The translations under genes were made by a program, and so were the position numbers. Source: a virus. From it: a stretch of DNA of 23,958 bases. Below the pieces are notes generated by a model, which was not told the origin of the DNA, searched no databases, and saw only the letters and a list, made by a program, of their open reading frames with translations. The DNA lies in the IMG/VR virus record IMGVR_UViG_3300033149_001222, positions 1 through 23,958 of that record; one strand, given 5' to 3'. Positions 4,685 through 10,305 of the stretch are shown one piece after another. Each line of letters starts with the position of its first letter. Positions within the stretch are counted from its first letter, which is position 1.

Positions 4685-5350
4685 ATGAATCAATCAGAAC
4701 AAATAAACGAACTAGCAGTAGCACTATCAAAATTTCAGGGGGAGATGACATCGGTAAAGAAGGATGCTGTTAATCCATTCTTCAAGTCCAAGTACGCCAC
4801 GCTTGACACAATTTGGGAAGCTATCAGAAAACCCCTATCAGATAACGGTTTGAGTGTAATACAAACACTGGGTATTGGGGAAGGGTTCACGACATTGGGA
4901 ACCAAGCTGCTCCACACTAGTGGTCAGTGGGTTGAGGGTTCAATGCCACTCAATCCTGAAAAGGACACACCACAAGGATTAGGCTCGGCAATAACTTATG
5001 CTAGACGTTATTCTTTAAGTGCCATACTTGGTATAGTAGTAGATGAGGATGATGACGCTGAATCTACTAAGAGGAAGGGTGAAAAGGCTAAACCAGTGGT
5101 CAAACAGACTAAAACTAATAAACGACAGAAAAAAGTAGAGTTCGATACGACCACACTCCCAGGGGCACTAGCCTTTCTAGAAAACAAAAACCCCAAGAAA
5201 TGGGGACATCTTGTAGTAGCCACTAGACTATCAGACAAATATGGTGTAACAGGAGATACTATAGAAGAGCTTGTCGAGTTGTTAAATCCTGAACAGAAGA
5301 GGGAGTTTATTGACATTGTATCCCAAGCTGTGGTAAAATTGAATACTTAA
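4685..5350 (+). CDS. erf: Erf-family single-strand annealing protein
   Basis: A 221-residue protein, ATG at 4685 behind AAGGAGGGACG. The N-terminal 125 residues match the ERF superfamily: ELAVALSKFQGEMTSVKKDA, NPFFKSKYATLDTIWEAIRK, LSDNGLSVIQT, a TTLGTKLLHTSG segment, then TPQGLGSAITYARRYSLSAI and LGIVVDEDDDAE. Such proteins form rings and anneal complementary single strands in phage recombination. The C-terminal third (Lys-rich linker and a small helical domain, LPGALAFLENKNPKKWGHL onward) may bind SSB or DNA. Its last 40 bases contain the promoter of the structured leader. Confidence 0.93.
   Translation: MNQSEQINELAVALSKFQGEMTSVKKDAVNPFFKSKYATLDTIWEAIRKPLSDNGLSVIQTLGIGEGFTTLGTKLLHTSGQWVEGSMPLNPEKDTPQGLGSAITYARRYSLSAILGIVVDEDDDAESTKRKGEKAKPVVKQTKTNKRQKKVEFDTTTLPGALAFLENKNPKKWGHLVVATRLSDKYGVTGDTIEELVELLNPEQKREFIDIVSQAVVKLNT
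5310..5339 (+). promoter_or_regulatory. promoter for the structured leader
   Basis: TTGACA at 5310-5315, an 18-nt spacer, TAAAAT at 5334-5339, again with TGTGG directly before the -10. The first ten bases (TTGACATTGT) and the TGTGGTA block match the consensus promoter at 3917. The predicted start is about 5346, just before the first helix of the leader. The promoter lies inside the end of erf. Confidence 0.7.
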
Positions 5351-5601
5351 TAACTTGCCGGTTACACTCACTAGTTTTGGTCGGTCTAATAAGACTGTAG
5401 GATGTGGGTGATTAAAATGAGCTAGCAAGAGGTGCCAGCTACTACTGAGTGGCTCACATAAGAGCTAGTTGGTACAGCCTGAACCGAGTAAGAACCCGCC
5501 GTGCACAATACCCTAAGCGGGGGCAGGGAACGGAAAGGTTCAGGTAGGGACTCAAAGTACACACCTTCACGTGGTGAGTTCTGTTTAATGCTGAGTGTAC
5601 T
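5346..5601 (+). ncRNA. about 255-nt multi-domain structured leader RNA
   Basis: There is no credible gene between erf and the ATG at 5615, but base pairing is dense. Domain 1: CTTGC 5354-5358/GCAAG 5425-5429, CACTCAC 5365-5371/GTGGGTG 5404-5410 and hairpin 5382-5397. Domain 2: 5432-5441/5466-5475 (10 bp, two G-U) with inner TGAG/CTCA. Domain 3: CCTGAACC 5478-5485/GGTTCAGG 5537-5544 enclosing CCCGC 5495-5499/GCGGG 5517-5521, with a possible pseudoknot CCCT 5511-5514/AGGG 5525-5528. Domain 4: AGTACAC 5556-5562/GTGTACT 5595-5601, abutting AAAGGAGG. It has its own promoter and no terminator before the gene, so a cis-acting leader is likeliest. I cannot match it to a named RNA. Confidence 0.6.
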
Positions 5602-5614
5602 AAAGGAGGAAAAG

Positions 5615-5881
5615 ATGGATAAAGATAGTGCTGAATATAAAAGGGTAAGGGAGGAAACAGCTAAGGCTTTTTATGATGCTGTGTTTCCTAGTGCTGACTG
5701 GGATGAGCCGTCAGATTACGAGAAACAACCCTTTTATAACAAGGCTGACCAAATCCTCTCCATTAAAGGGTTAGCTATATTAGCTGACGACCAGAGTTGT
5801 AAGATACAACGCCTTGGAAGCCAAGAATATGAGGATACGGACTTCCCAACTGTCTATTGTGATGTAAGGAGGACAATCTAA
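5615..5881 (+). CDS. hypothetical protein behind the structured leader
   Basis: An 88-residue acidic protein. ATG 5615 follows TAAAGGAGGAAAAG. The frame is open upstream to 5501, but that part lies in the paired leader and is not a plausible protein. It reads SAEYKRVREETAKAFYDAVF, PFYNKADQILSIKGLAI, then an end with DFPTVYCDVRRTI. 'ADQILSIKGLAIL' resembles small phage proteins of unknown role. Its TAA overlaps the next ATG (TAATG). If the leader RNA is a regulator, this is the first gene it controls. Confidence 0.75.
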   Translation: MDKDSAEYKRVREETAKAFYDAVFPSADWDEPSDYEKQPFYNKADQILSIKGLAILADDQSCKIQRLGSQEYEDTDFPTVYCDVRRTI

Positions 5882-6180
5882 TGACAGAACAGATTGATAA
5901 GGTAAGGGAGAAGATAGGTGGGGAATTGAGCCAATTAAGTAGCTCGTTGTTAGCTTGGAGGTCTTGGGGTACAGTTGCCCCAGATAAAATCCACGAACTT
6001 AAAGAAACTAGCACCGACGAAATCATTTCTCTAATCCGACCCCTGATAGAACAAGCCAAGCAGGAAGTGGCTAGAGAGATATTTGAGGAACTGGAGACAA
6101 GTACTACTAGATATATTTGCGATGATGAATGGAACAAAATCAAGTCCCGCTATCTAGGTAATAAAGGGGGCGGAGAATGA
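5881..6180 (+). CDS. helical hypothetical phage protein
   Basis: A 99-residue protein, ATG 5881 overlapping the previous stop. It is mostly helical and amphipathic (TEQIDKVREKIGGELSQLSS, DEIISLIRPLIEQAKQEVAR, then EIFEELETSTTRY). A short segment, 'LIRPLIEQAKQEVAREIFEE', resembles the helices of many phage early proteins and also occurs in similar form in the next gene. The C-terminus is Gly-rich. No catalytic motif. It is coupled on both sides (ATGA overlap at 6177). Confidence 0.75.
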   Translation: MTEQIDKVREKIGGELSQLSSSLLAWRSWGTVAPDKIHELKETSTDEIISLIRPLIEQAKQEVAREIFEELETSTTRYICDDEWNKIKSRYLGNKGGGE

Positions 6181-6662
6181 GTAAACAGGATGAGTTATGG
6201 GAGAAGGCTAAACAACATTTCAAACAGGAGGTAGCAAAACACCTATTTGAATATGTGGAGGGCAATTACTCAACCGCACTAATGGCTAAGGAGTTAGGCT
6301 TATCGCTTATAGATTTCCACCAGGTGTGTCTCGGGATTGCTAAACTTTGGGGTTCAAAGCAGGAGAATCTGGACAGGTTTGAGTTAGGAGAGAGCATCAA
6401 GAACTATGCTGCTAAGTGGTTTGATAGGGGCAGAGAATATGGACAGACTAAAATCACCAAGGACATGCTAACTGAATTGGAAGAAGAAGGCAACCAAATC
6501 CTAGACATCATTCCTGGTGTAGAACAAGCCAGGAAGCGGGAGAGACTTGCTGTTGTAGAGGAAATCAAAGAATTGTGTATTCCGCTAGAACTGATAAGCT
6601 CCAATAACAAGGGGGTTGTCTTAACATTCCAAGACATAGAGCTTCTAAAGGAAGAGAAATGA
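6177..6662 (+). CDS. helical hypothetical phage protein
   Basis: A 161-residue protein with ATG at 6177 (ATGA overlap, GGGCGGAGA upstream). Predicted fully helical: DELWEKAKQHFKQEVAKHLF, a possible HTH-like stretch TALMAKELGLSLIDFHQVC, and a C-terminal region EQARKRERLAVVEEIKELCI followed by VVLTFQDIELLKEEK. The N-terminal helix resembles part of the preceding protein, so the two may be related or interact. No enzyme motif. The stop overlaps the next ATG (ATGA). Confidence 0.75.
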   Translation: MSKQDELWEKAKQHFKQEVAKHLFEYVEGNYSTALMAKELGLSLIDFHQVCLGIAKLWGSKQENLDRFELGESIKNYAAKWFDRGREYGQTKITKDMLTELEEEGNQILDIIPGVEQARKRERLAVVEEIKELCIPLELISSNNKGVVLTFQDIELLKEEK

Positions 6663-6952
6663 AGCATAGCTCTTGGTACTATCACAACAAAGCATTAAGG
6701 GAACACCCCGAGTATCAAATGGAGGGAATGCTAGATTGTCTCAGGGAAGAGATGATGCTGAATATGCCTTACCCAAAAGAGGTATTCGAATACCCGAAAA
6801 GGGTAACACAAAAAGAACCTTGGACTAAAAAGCAATGGGATGTGGTAAATCAATTACGCCTAGACCAAGTAAACCTTAGAAATACCCTTTATAGAACCCT
6901 AAAAGAAATAAAAGCAGCGTCTGCCTCTAAACGTAGACCTAAGTATATATAA
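6659..6952 (+). CDS. hypothetical phage protein
   Basis: A 97-residue basic protein with ATG at 6659 (ATGA overlap). The N-terminus is His/Tyr/Trp-rich (KHSSWYYHNKALREHPEY). The C-terminal helix (WTKKQWDVVNQLRLDQVNLR, then NTLYRTLKEIKAA) is heptad-like, and the end KRRPKYI is basic. It is the last of four coupled genes that begin at 5615. No family recognised. The iterated CCTTAC segment follows 39 nt after its stop. Confidence 0.75.
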   Translation: MKHSSWYYHNKALREHPEYQMEGMLDCLREEMMLNMPYPKEVFEYPKRVTQKEPWTKKQWDVVNQLRLDQVNLRNTLYRTLKEIKAASASKRRPKYI

Positions 6953-6990
6953 TAAACTATATATAAGGGATAAGGAATCGTAGCTGTGTT

Positions 6991-7063
6991 CCTTACCATC
7001 CTTACAAGCTAGGCGTGAGTTCCTTACGGGAGCTTACATTCCTTACAAACTTACAATCCTTAC
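6991..7063 (+). repeat. five iterated CCTTAC motifs (operator or iteron-like)
   Basis: CCTTAC occurs five times in 73 bases, at 6991, 7000, 7022, 7041 and 7058, four of them preceded by a T and most in the context ATTCCTTAC or GTTCCTTAC. An inverted partial copy, TAAGGAA, lies at 6971-6977. The 121-nt gap 6953-7073 contains no gene, and the array ends 11 nt before the methyltransferase start. Candidate roles are protein-binding iterons (replication origin or operator) or an RNA element able to pair with ribosome-site sequences. Confidence 0.6.
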
Positions 7064-7073
7064 GGGGAGTGAA

Positions 7074-7661
7074 ATGAATAAACCATATTATCAAGACTCG
7101 TATGTTACAATATACAATGCTGACTGCCGCTTAATCTTACCTGAATTACCGAAGGTGGACTTGGTGCTAACTGACCCGCCATACGATAGCCAGCATCCTG
7201 AATACGGTGTTTTTGAACCTTCGCTACTGTTATCCTTAAAGTGTAGACAGCTTATATTCTGGTCAGCAAGGGATGACTTTCCCCTTGATTATACAGCTAT
7301 ACATATCTGGGACAAATACTGTGGGACTATTTCTGTATATGAGCGTATCTTTGAGCGGAATGGACAAACAAATTACAAGGTTTATAGGGGGCAGAAGATA
7401 CAGAATAATATAACTGCTCAAATAAATAGAGATGTGGTAACAGGGCATCCATCGCAAAAACCTAGGAAGGTGATAAATCCACTAATAGCTGAAAATAGTA
7501 AAGTGGGTGATGTGGTGCTTGACCCATATATGGGAACTGGGGTAGTGCCAGAGCAATCCAAGAAATTAAACCGCAAGTGTATAGGTATTGAGATAGAGGA
7601 AAAGTATTGTGAAATTGCTGCCAAGAGATGCTCGCAGGCGGTTATGAGGTTAGATATATAA
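7074..7661 (+). CDS. beta-class DNA N6-adenine/N4-cytosine methyltransferase
   Basis: A 195-residue protein, ATG 7074 behind ACGGGGAGTGAA. Motif IV D34-P-P-Y37 lies near the N-terminus (VDLVLTDPPYDSQ). Motif HPSQKP is at 125-130, and the SAM-binding DPYMGTG at 150-156 follows, with GIEIE at 171-175. IV before I is the beta-class order. At 195 residues it is short, with a small target-recognition region between residues 40 and 120, typical of phage orphan methyltransferases. It would protect phage DNA from host restriction or mark it for replication or packaging timing. No cognate endonuclease is adjacent. Its TAA overlaps the next ATG. Confidence 0.93.
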   Translation: MNKPYYQDSYVTIYNADCRLILPELPKVDLVLTDPPYDSQHPEYGVFEPSLLLSLKCRQLIFWSARDDFPLDYTAIHIWDKYCGTISVYERIFERNGQTNYKVYRGQKIQNNITAQINRDVVTGHPSQKPRKVINPLIAENSKVGDVVLDPYMGTGVVPEQSKKLNRKCIGIEIEEKYCEIAAKRCSQAVMRLDI

Positions 7662-8647
7662 TGACAGAGAAGCTAACACAAGAACAATTATGGGTGTGGA
7701 TTCAACTTGGGGATGAGGAGTTTGACCTTGAGAGCTTACGGAGAAGATATGGCATTAGTGCTGAAAGCTCGGTTTTCTATACTTCTATAAGCAGATTTCT
7801 CGAAGATAGGAAAATTAAGCGGCTAGGTCGTGGTAAGTATCGCAGGGTTAAAAGGGTTGAGCCTGTTGTCTGGTGGGAGGGTGACACTGAAGACCCGTTA
7901 GATTTTAGGTTTCCTCGCAGTTATGATGATGATACTGAATTCGGGATTGAGAATATGGTTGAGGTCTTTGCGGGTGATATGGTATTGCTAACAGGAAGAA
8001 CTAATGGGGGCAAGACGGCAATAGCTCTCAGCATTTTAGGTGAGAATTTAGACTTAATGAGAGGAGTTCTTATGGGGAGCGAATATACAGCAGCTAATGG
8101 GCAGGCATCTCCTAAATTTAAAAGGCGGATGAAGAGAATGTCTTGGGCTAATTGGTTAAAGGATGGCAAGCCTCGCTTAGACCTGCTACCAGTTGGTTCT
8201 GATTATGAAGATTATATAGAAGCTGATAAGCTTAATGTAATAGACTGGATTTCTTTACCAGGTGAATATTATCTAATAGACAAGGTGCTGAAAGCTATCA
8301 AGGACAGGGTAGGAAGGGGTGTAGTTGTGGCAGTTACGCAAAAGAATAAGGGTGCTGAGTTTAGTGAGGGTGGCGAAAGGTCTGAACGATATGCTGATGT
8401 TGTTTTGAAGATAGATTCATTTGGGAAGAGTGAGAGCTTATTAACTATTGGAAAGGTAAAAGCCCCCAAAGGAAAAGCTACTGGTAGAACATTTGCTTTT
8501 GAGATAATAGATTATGGCGCTAATCTATTAAATATCCGAGAGGTAGTTAAGTGTAATAACTGTCGAGGGAAAGGATATACTGGAAGAGCCGACAACTGGA
8601 AGCGGTGTACTGCCTGCCACGGCTTAAGGTATGTTGAAAAGGTTTGA
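7661..8647 (+). CDS. RecA/DnaB-like P-loop ATPase with N-terminal winged helix and DnaJ-type zinc finger
   Basis: A 328-residue protein, ATG 7661 overlapping the previous TAA; an in-frame upstream start at 7628 lies inside the methyltransferase. Residues 1-65 read as a winged helix (LESLRRRYGISAESSVFYTS, then FLEDRKIKRLGRGKY). Walker A is G112-R-T-N-G-G-K118-T119. LNVIDWISL around 191-199 is the likely Walker B, and VVVAVTQKN at 221-229 matches the sensor strand of RecA/KaiC/DnaB-type ATPases. The end has C298-x2-C301-x-G-x-G and C316-x2-C319-x-G, DnaJ-like zinc knuckles. It is probably a replicative helicase-like or recombination ATPase. Confidence 0.85.
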   Translation: MTEKLTQEQLWVWIQLGDEEFDLESLRRRYGISAESSVFYTSISRFLEDRKIKRLGRGKYRRVKRVEPVVWWEGDTEDPLDFRFPRSYDDDTEFGIENMVEVFAGDMVLLTGRTNGGKTAIALSILGENLDLMRGVLMGSEYTAANGQASPKFKRRMKRMSWANWLKDGKPRLDLLPVGSDYEDYIEADKLNVIDWISLPGEYYLIDKVLKAIKDRVGRGVVVAVTQKNKGAEFSEGGERSERYADVVLKIDSFGKSESLLTIGKVKAPKGKATGRTFAFEIIDYGANLLNIREVVKCNNCRGKGYTGRADNWKRCTACHGLRYVEKV

Positions 8648-8672
8648 CTATCTAATCTAAATGTGGTATAAT
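8644..8672 (+). promoter_or_regulatory. sigma-70 promoter with extended -10
   Basis: TTGACT at 8644-8649, a 17-nt spacer, TATAAT at 8667-8672, with TGTGG before the -10, the same design as the promoters at 2197, 3917 and 5310. It overlaps the last codon of the ATPase gene and gives a leader of about 18 nt ending in GAAAGGAGAAGGGG before GTG 8697. Confidence 0.88.
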
Positions 8673-8696
8673 GGGATATAGTGAAAGGAGAAGGGG

Positions 8697-8873
8697 GTGA
8701 AAGTATTTCCTTACTGGGGAACGCAAATAGGTTTTGGCTTTGCTATCTGGGAGACTGGAGCAGAGATATTCCTACCCTATATTATGCTTCGGCTTATGTA
8801 TCGGAGTAACAGATGGCTTCGTATATTATTGAGACCTTTACTTTGGTTTAAGGACAATGAAGTGGAGGGTTAG
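8697..8873 (+). CDS. 58-residue hydrophobic/basic peptide, GTG start
   Basis: GTG 8697 is preceded by AAAGGAGAAGGG and lies just downstream of the promoter at 8644. The product has an aromatic Gly-rich N-terminus (FPYWGTQIGFGFAIWETG), a hydrophobic middle (AEIFLPYIMLRLMYR) and a basic amphipathic stretch (RWLRILLRPLLWF), ending DNEVEG. It probably associates with membrane. No family recognised. Strong promoter and ribosome site argue for high expression early in infection. Confidence 0.65.
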   Translation: MKVFPYWGTQIGFGFAIWETGAEIFLPYIMLRLMYRSNRWLRILLRPLLWFKDNEVEG

Positions 8874-8877
8874 AGTT

Positions 8878-9084
8878 ATGAAGAAATTACTACCTGAACC
8901 AAGATTTGATGACGTGTTTTATAAAGGACTTGAAAATATGAACAGGGCGGAGGAAGAGGATGTCAAGGCTGAGAAATGGGTATCATACAAGCCTTATTTC
9001 AAGAAGTGCCTTAAATGTGCCTCCATGATTGAGTGTATGAAAAAGGGCAAGAAGTGTCTGGCAGAGAGTGATATAGAACTGTGA
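8878..9084 (+). CDS. small Cys-cluster protein ending ESDIEL
   Basis: A 68-residue protein. ATG 8878 is chosen because GGAGG lies 9 nt upstream and because the in-frame ATG at 8857 falls inside the previous gene. The C-terminal half has C44-L-K-C47, C53 and C60 within a Lys-rich stretch (YFKKCLKCASMIECMKKGKK), a likely metal site. The last six residues, ESDIEL, are the same as those of the next gene (ending 9406). Function unknown. Confidence 0.7.
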   Translation: MKKLLPEPRFDDVFYKGLENMNRAEEEDVKAEKWVSYKPYFKKCLKCASMIECMKKGKKCLAESDIEL

Positions 9085-9095
9085 TACAAAGTGTA

Positions 9096-9116
9096 GGCAT
9101 TTGTAATACAAGTGCC
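9096..9116 (+). promoter_or_regulatory. 9-bp hairpin between genes
   Basis: GGCATTTGT and ACAAGTGCC form a nine-pair stem (one G-U) with a three-base loop. It lies 12 nt after the stop at 9084 and 4 nt before copy 2 of the 35-bp leader repeat. No T-run follows, so it is not a typical intrinsic terminator on this strand. It may be a processing or mRNA-stability hairpin separating two transcripts. Confidence 0.4.
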
Positions 9117-9120
9117 GACG

Positions 9121-9155
9121 AATAGTAACAAAACTTTAATATATGCTGAAAGGAG
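9121..9155 (+). repeat. 35-bp leader repeat, copy 2
   Basis: Identical over 35 bases to 1828-1862, more than 7 kb away. It again ends in AAAGGAG, serving as the ribosome site of the gene starting at 9164. Identity stops exactly after the ribosome site; the following bases differ. Perfect identity outside coding sequence suggests a functional element or a recent duplication. Confidence 0.8.
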
Positions 9156-9163
9156 TATGTGAG

Positions 9164-9406
9164 ATGAAACTAAACTGGGATAACTTAACTAAAGAGGAAC
9201 GAGCAGAATATATGAGACTTCAAATGTCACCCTCGTATGGGGCAAACAGCTCTTACTACCCAGAAGATGTTAGTGATTGTGGAGCTTGTGGGCAACCTAC
9301 TATGAGGGCAAGTTGGTGTAAGCGTTGTCTAAACAGATACAATGAACTAGACGGTAAGCTGCGAGGTTCATGGGGCAATGAGGTAGAGTCGGATATAGAG
9401 TTATGA
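9164..9406 (+). CDS. zinc-knuckle protein ending ESDIEL
   Basis: An 80-residue protein. ATG 9164 lies 8 nt behind GGAG; the in-frame ATG at 9143 falls within the repeat element and has no ribosome site. C39-G-A-C42-G-Q-P and W51-C52-K-R-C55 form one zinc knuckle pair, a short treble-clef. The N-terminus (NLTKEERAEYMRLQM) is helical, and the end is EVESDIEL, shared with the preceding gene. No function assigned. Confidence 0.72.
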   Translation: MKLNWDNLTKEERAEYMRLQMSPSYGANSSYYPEDVSDCGACGQPTMRASWCKRCLNRYNELDGKLRGSWGNEVESDIEL

Positions 9407-9479
9407 CCTTTTATGCGATGATTGTTGCGTTAAGGCTGACTTTAATAGCAAAGAGCGTCATTAAACAAAGCGGCATTAA

Positions 9480-9506
9480 GCTTTAATATATACTAAAAGG
9501 AGAAGG
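9480..9506 (+). repeat. leader repeat, degenerate copy 3
   Basis: GCTTTAATATA, then TACTAAAAGGAGAAGG, matches the 3' half of the 35-bp element with a few changes, including ATG to ATA at the position of the element's ATG. AATAG occurs upstream at about 9444. The 104-nt gap 9407-9510 holds this element and no convincing gene. Confidence 0.65.
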
Positions 9507-9510
9507 GGAT

Positions 9511-9639
9511 ATAGATAAAGTAGTATTAACAACATGGCGGTATAAGGGTGGCTATGAAGTGAGGGAGGAACTATTATCTACTGATTTTGAGGCTATCCCA
9601 CTTGGTGAGCAAAATAGAGTAGGAGGAGATAGGAAATGA
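9511..9639 (+). CDS. 42-codon gene that seems to start at ATA
   Basis: The frame 9511-9639 reads DKVVLTTWRYKGGYEVREEL, then LSTDFEAIPLGEQNRVGG, protein-like and ending in an ATGA overlap with the next gene (9636-9639). AAAGGAGAAGGGG stands 4 nt before ATA 9511. No ATG, GTG or TTG is available near the ribosome site; the first GTG is at 9559 and would remove the first 16 codons. Either AUA is used as a weak start, or an ATG was mutated. Function unknown. Confidence 0.5.
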   Translation: MDKVVLTTWRYKGGYEVREELLSTDFEAIPLGEQNRVGGDRK

Positions 9640-9812
9640 TTGATACAACTAGCCTAGAAAAGAACTTACAAGATAAATTAGATGAGATATTGTGGAGCTA
9701 CCAAATTGATGTAAGCAAGGGTTATGATGAAGAACAGGCTAGGAAGAACGCTATTTATAGGATAATTTGCGTTGTGAAGGCCAAAATTATGAAGCCAAAA
9801 GTTAAACGATAA
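9636..9812 (+). CDS. 58-residue helical hypothetical protein
   Basis: ATG 9636 overlaps the stop of the preceding frame (ATGA) and follows AGGAGGAGATAGGAA. The chain is helical and charged (SLEKNLQDKLDEILWSYQID, then GYDEEQARKNAIYRIICVV) with a basic end KAKIMKPKVKR. No family recognised. The good ribosome site makes it independent of whether the ATA-start frame is translated. Confidence 0.7.
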   Translation: MIDTTSLEKNLQDKLDEILWSYQIDVSKGYDEEQARKNAIYRIICVVKAKIMKPKVKR

Positions 9813-9840
9813 TAGCACGAATATACTGAAAGGAGAAGGG
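9811..9840 (+). repeat. leader repeat, degenerate copy 4
   Basis: AATAG, then AATATA, CTGAAAGGAGAAGGG repeats the ends of the 35-bp element with the middle shortened. It directly precedes ATG 9842. The same CTGAAAGGAGAAGG block, without the upstream part, also follows the promoter at 8644 as GTGAAAGGAGAAGG. Confidence 0.6.
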
Positions 9841-9841
9841 A

Positions 9842-10132
9842 ATGAGACAAGTCAAGGAACATGCTGAAGCTATTTCTGCTTTAAGACAGCGAGGAGAGGA
9901 ACTAACCTTTGTTCCCGAACTGCCCCATTCAATTTTTGCCTATACTCGCCCTGATTTGATTGGTAAATACTACAAAACTTATTCGGGTGAGATAAAGATA
10001 ATTCAGGATGCCGCAGAGTTTTGTAATCCTCATTATATATTTGATGGTATAGCCCTGAAAATTGAGGGTTATTGGAGATTTGGTTGCCCTAAAGTATTTA
10101 TCTGGGGTAATGAAGGAGAGATGGGGTTATGA
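9842..10132 (+). CDS. hypothetical phage protein
   Basis: A 96-residue protein, ATG 9842 behind AAAGGAGAAGGGA. The N-terminal 20 residues are helical (MRQVKEHAEAISALRQRGEE), followed by a beta-rich part (SIFAYTRPDLIGKYYKTYSG, then PHYIFDGIALKIEGYWRFG). No catalytic motif and no family recognised. Its TGA overlaps the next ATG (ATGA 10129-10132). It is served by copy 4 of the leader repeat. Confidence 0.72.
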   Translation: MRQVKEHAEAISALRQRGEELTFVPELPHSIFAYTRPDLIGKYYKTYSGEIKIIQDAAEFCNPHYIFDGIALKIEGYWRFGCPKVFIWGNEGEMGL

Positions 10133-10305
10133 AGAAGGGTAGGGTATTACTCCCTTGGTTATTGGCAACGGCAATGGCAGAAAGTACGGCTATTGATTGG
10201 GGTTCTACTATGCTTGATATTGGTGTGGGCAGTAGAACTTATAAACGCATTCACCATAGAAGCCAGAAAAAACTCAGGCGATTAGCAAGGCAAAGAGGGT
10301 TATGA
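10129..10305 (+). CDS. 58-residue basic peptide between coupled genes
   Basis: ATG 10129 and TGA 10305 overlap the neighbouring genes on both sides (ATGA at each end), which supports expression. The N-terminus is hydrophobic (RVLLPWLLATAMA), a possible signal or membrane segment, followed by GSTMLDIGVGSRTYKRIHHR and a strongly basic end (SQKKLRRLARQRGL). The basic tail could bind nucleic acid. No family recognised. It directly precedes the HNH nuclease gene. Confidence 0.65.
   Translation: MKKGRVLLPWLLATAMAESTAIDWGSTMLDIGVGSRTYKRIHHRSQKKLRRLARQRGL

Noticed and set aside
5008-5316. Minus-strand frame opposite erf
   Set aside because: Antisense to a firmly identified gene; Ser-rich shadow composition and no ribosome site.
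5501-5614. Upstream extension of the 5615 gene in the same frame
   Set aside because: The extension lies in heavily base-paired leader RNA, has no ribosome site and gives an implausible Gly/Arg/Ser-rich protein; ATG 5615 has a strong ribosome site.
5346-5614. Group I or II intron, tRNA or tmRNA in the erf downstream gap
   Set aside because: I found no group I P/Q/R/S core, no domain V-like hairpin, no T-arm sequence and no split gene on either side; both neighbours look complete.
6991-7063. CRISPR array
   Set aside because: The repeated unit is only six bases with irregular intervals of 9-22 nt; no repeat/spacer structure.
9418-9486. 22-codon frame in the gap before leader repeat copy 3
   Set aside because: It has no ribosome site, ends inside the repeat element and has no coupling to a neighbour.
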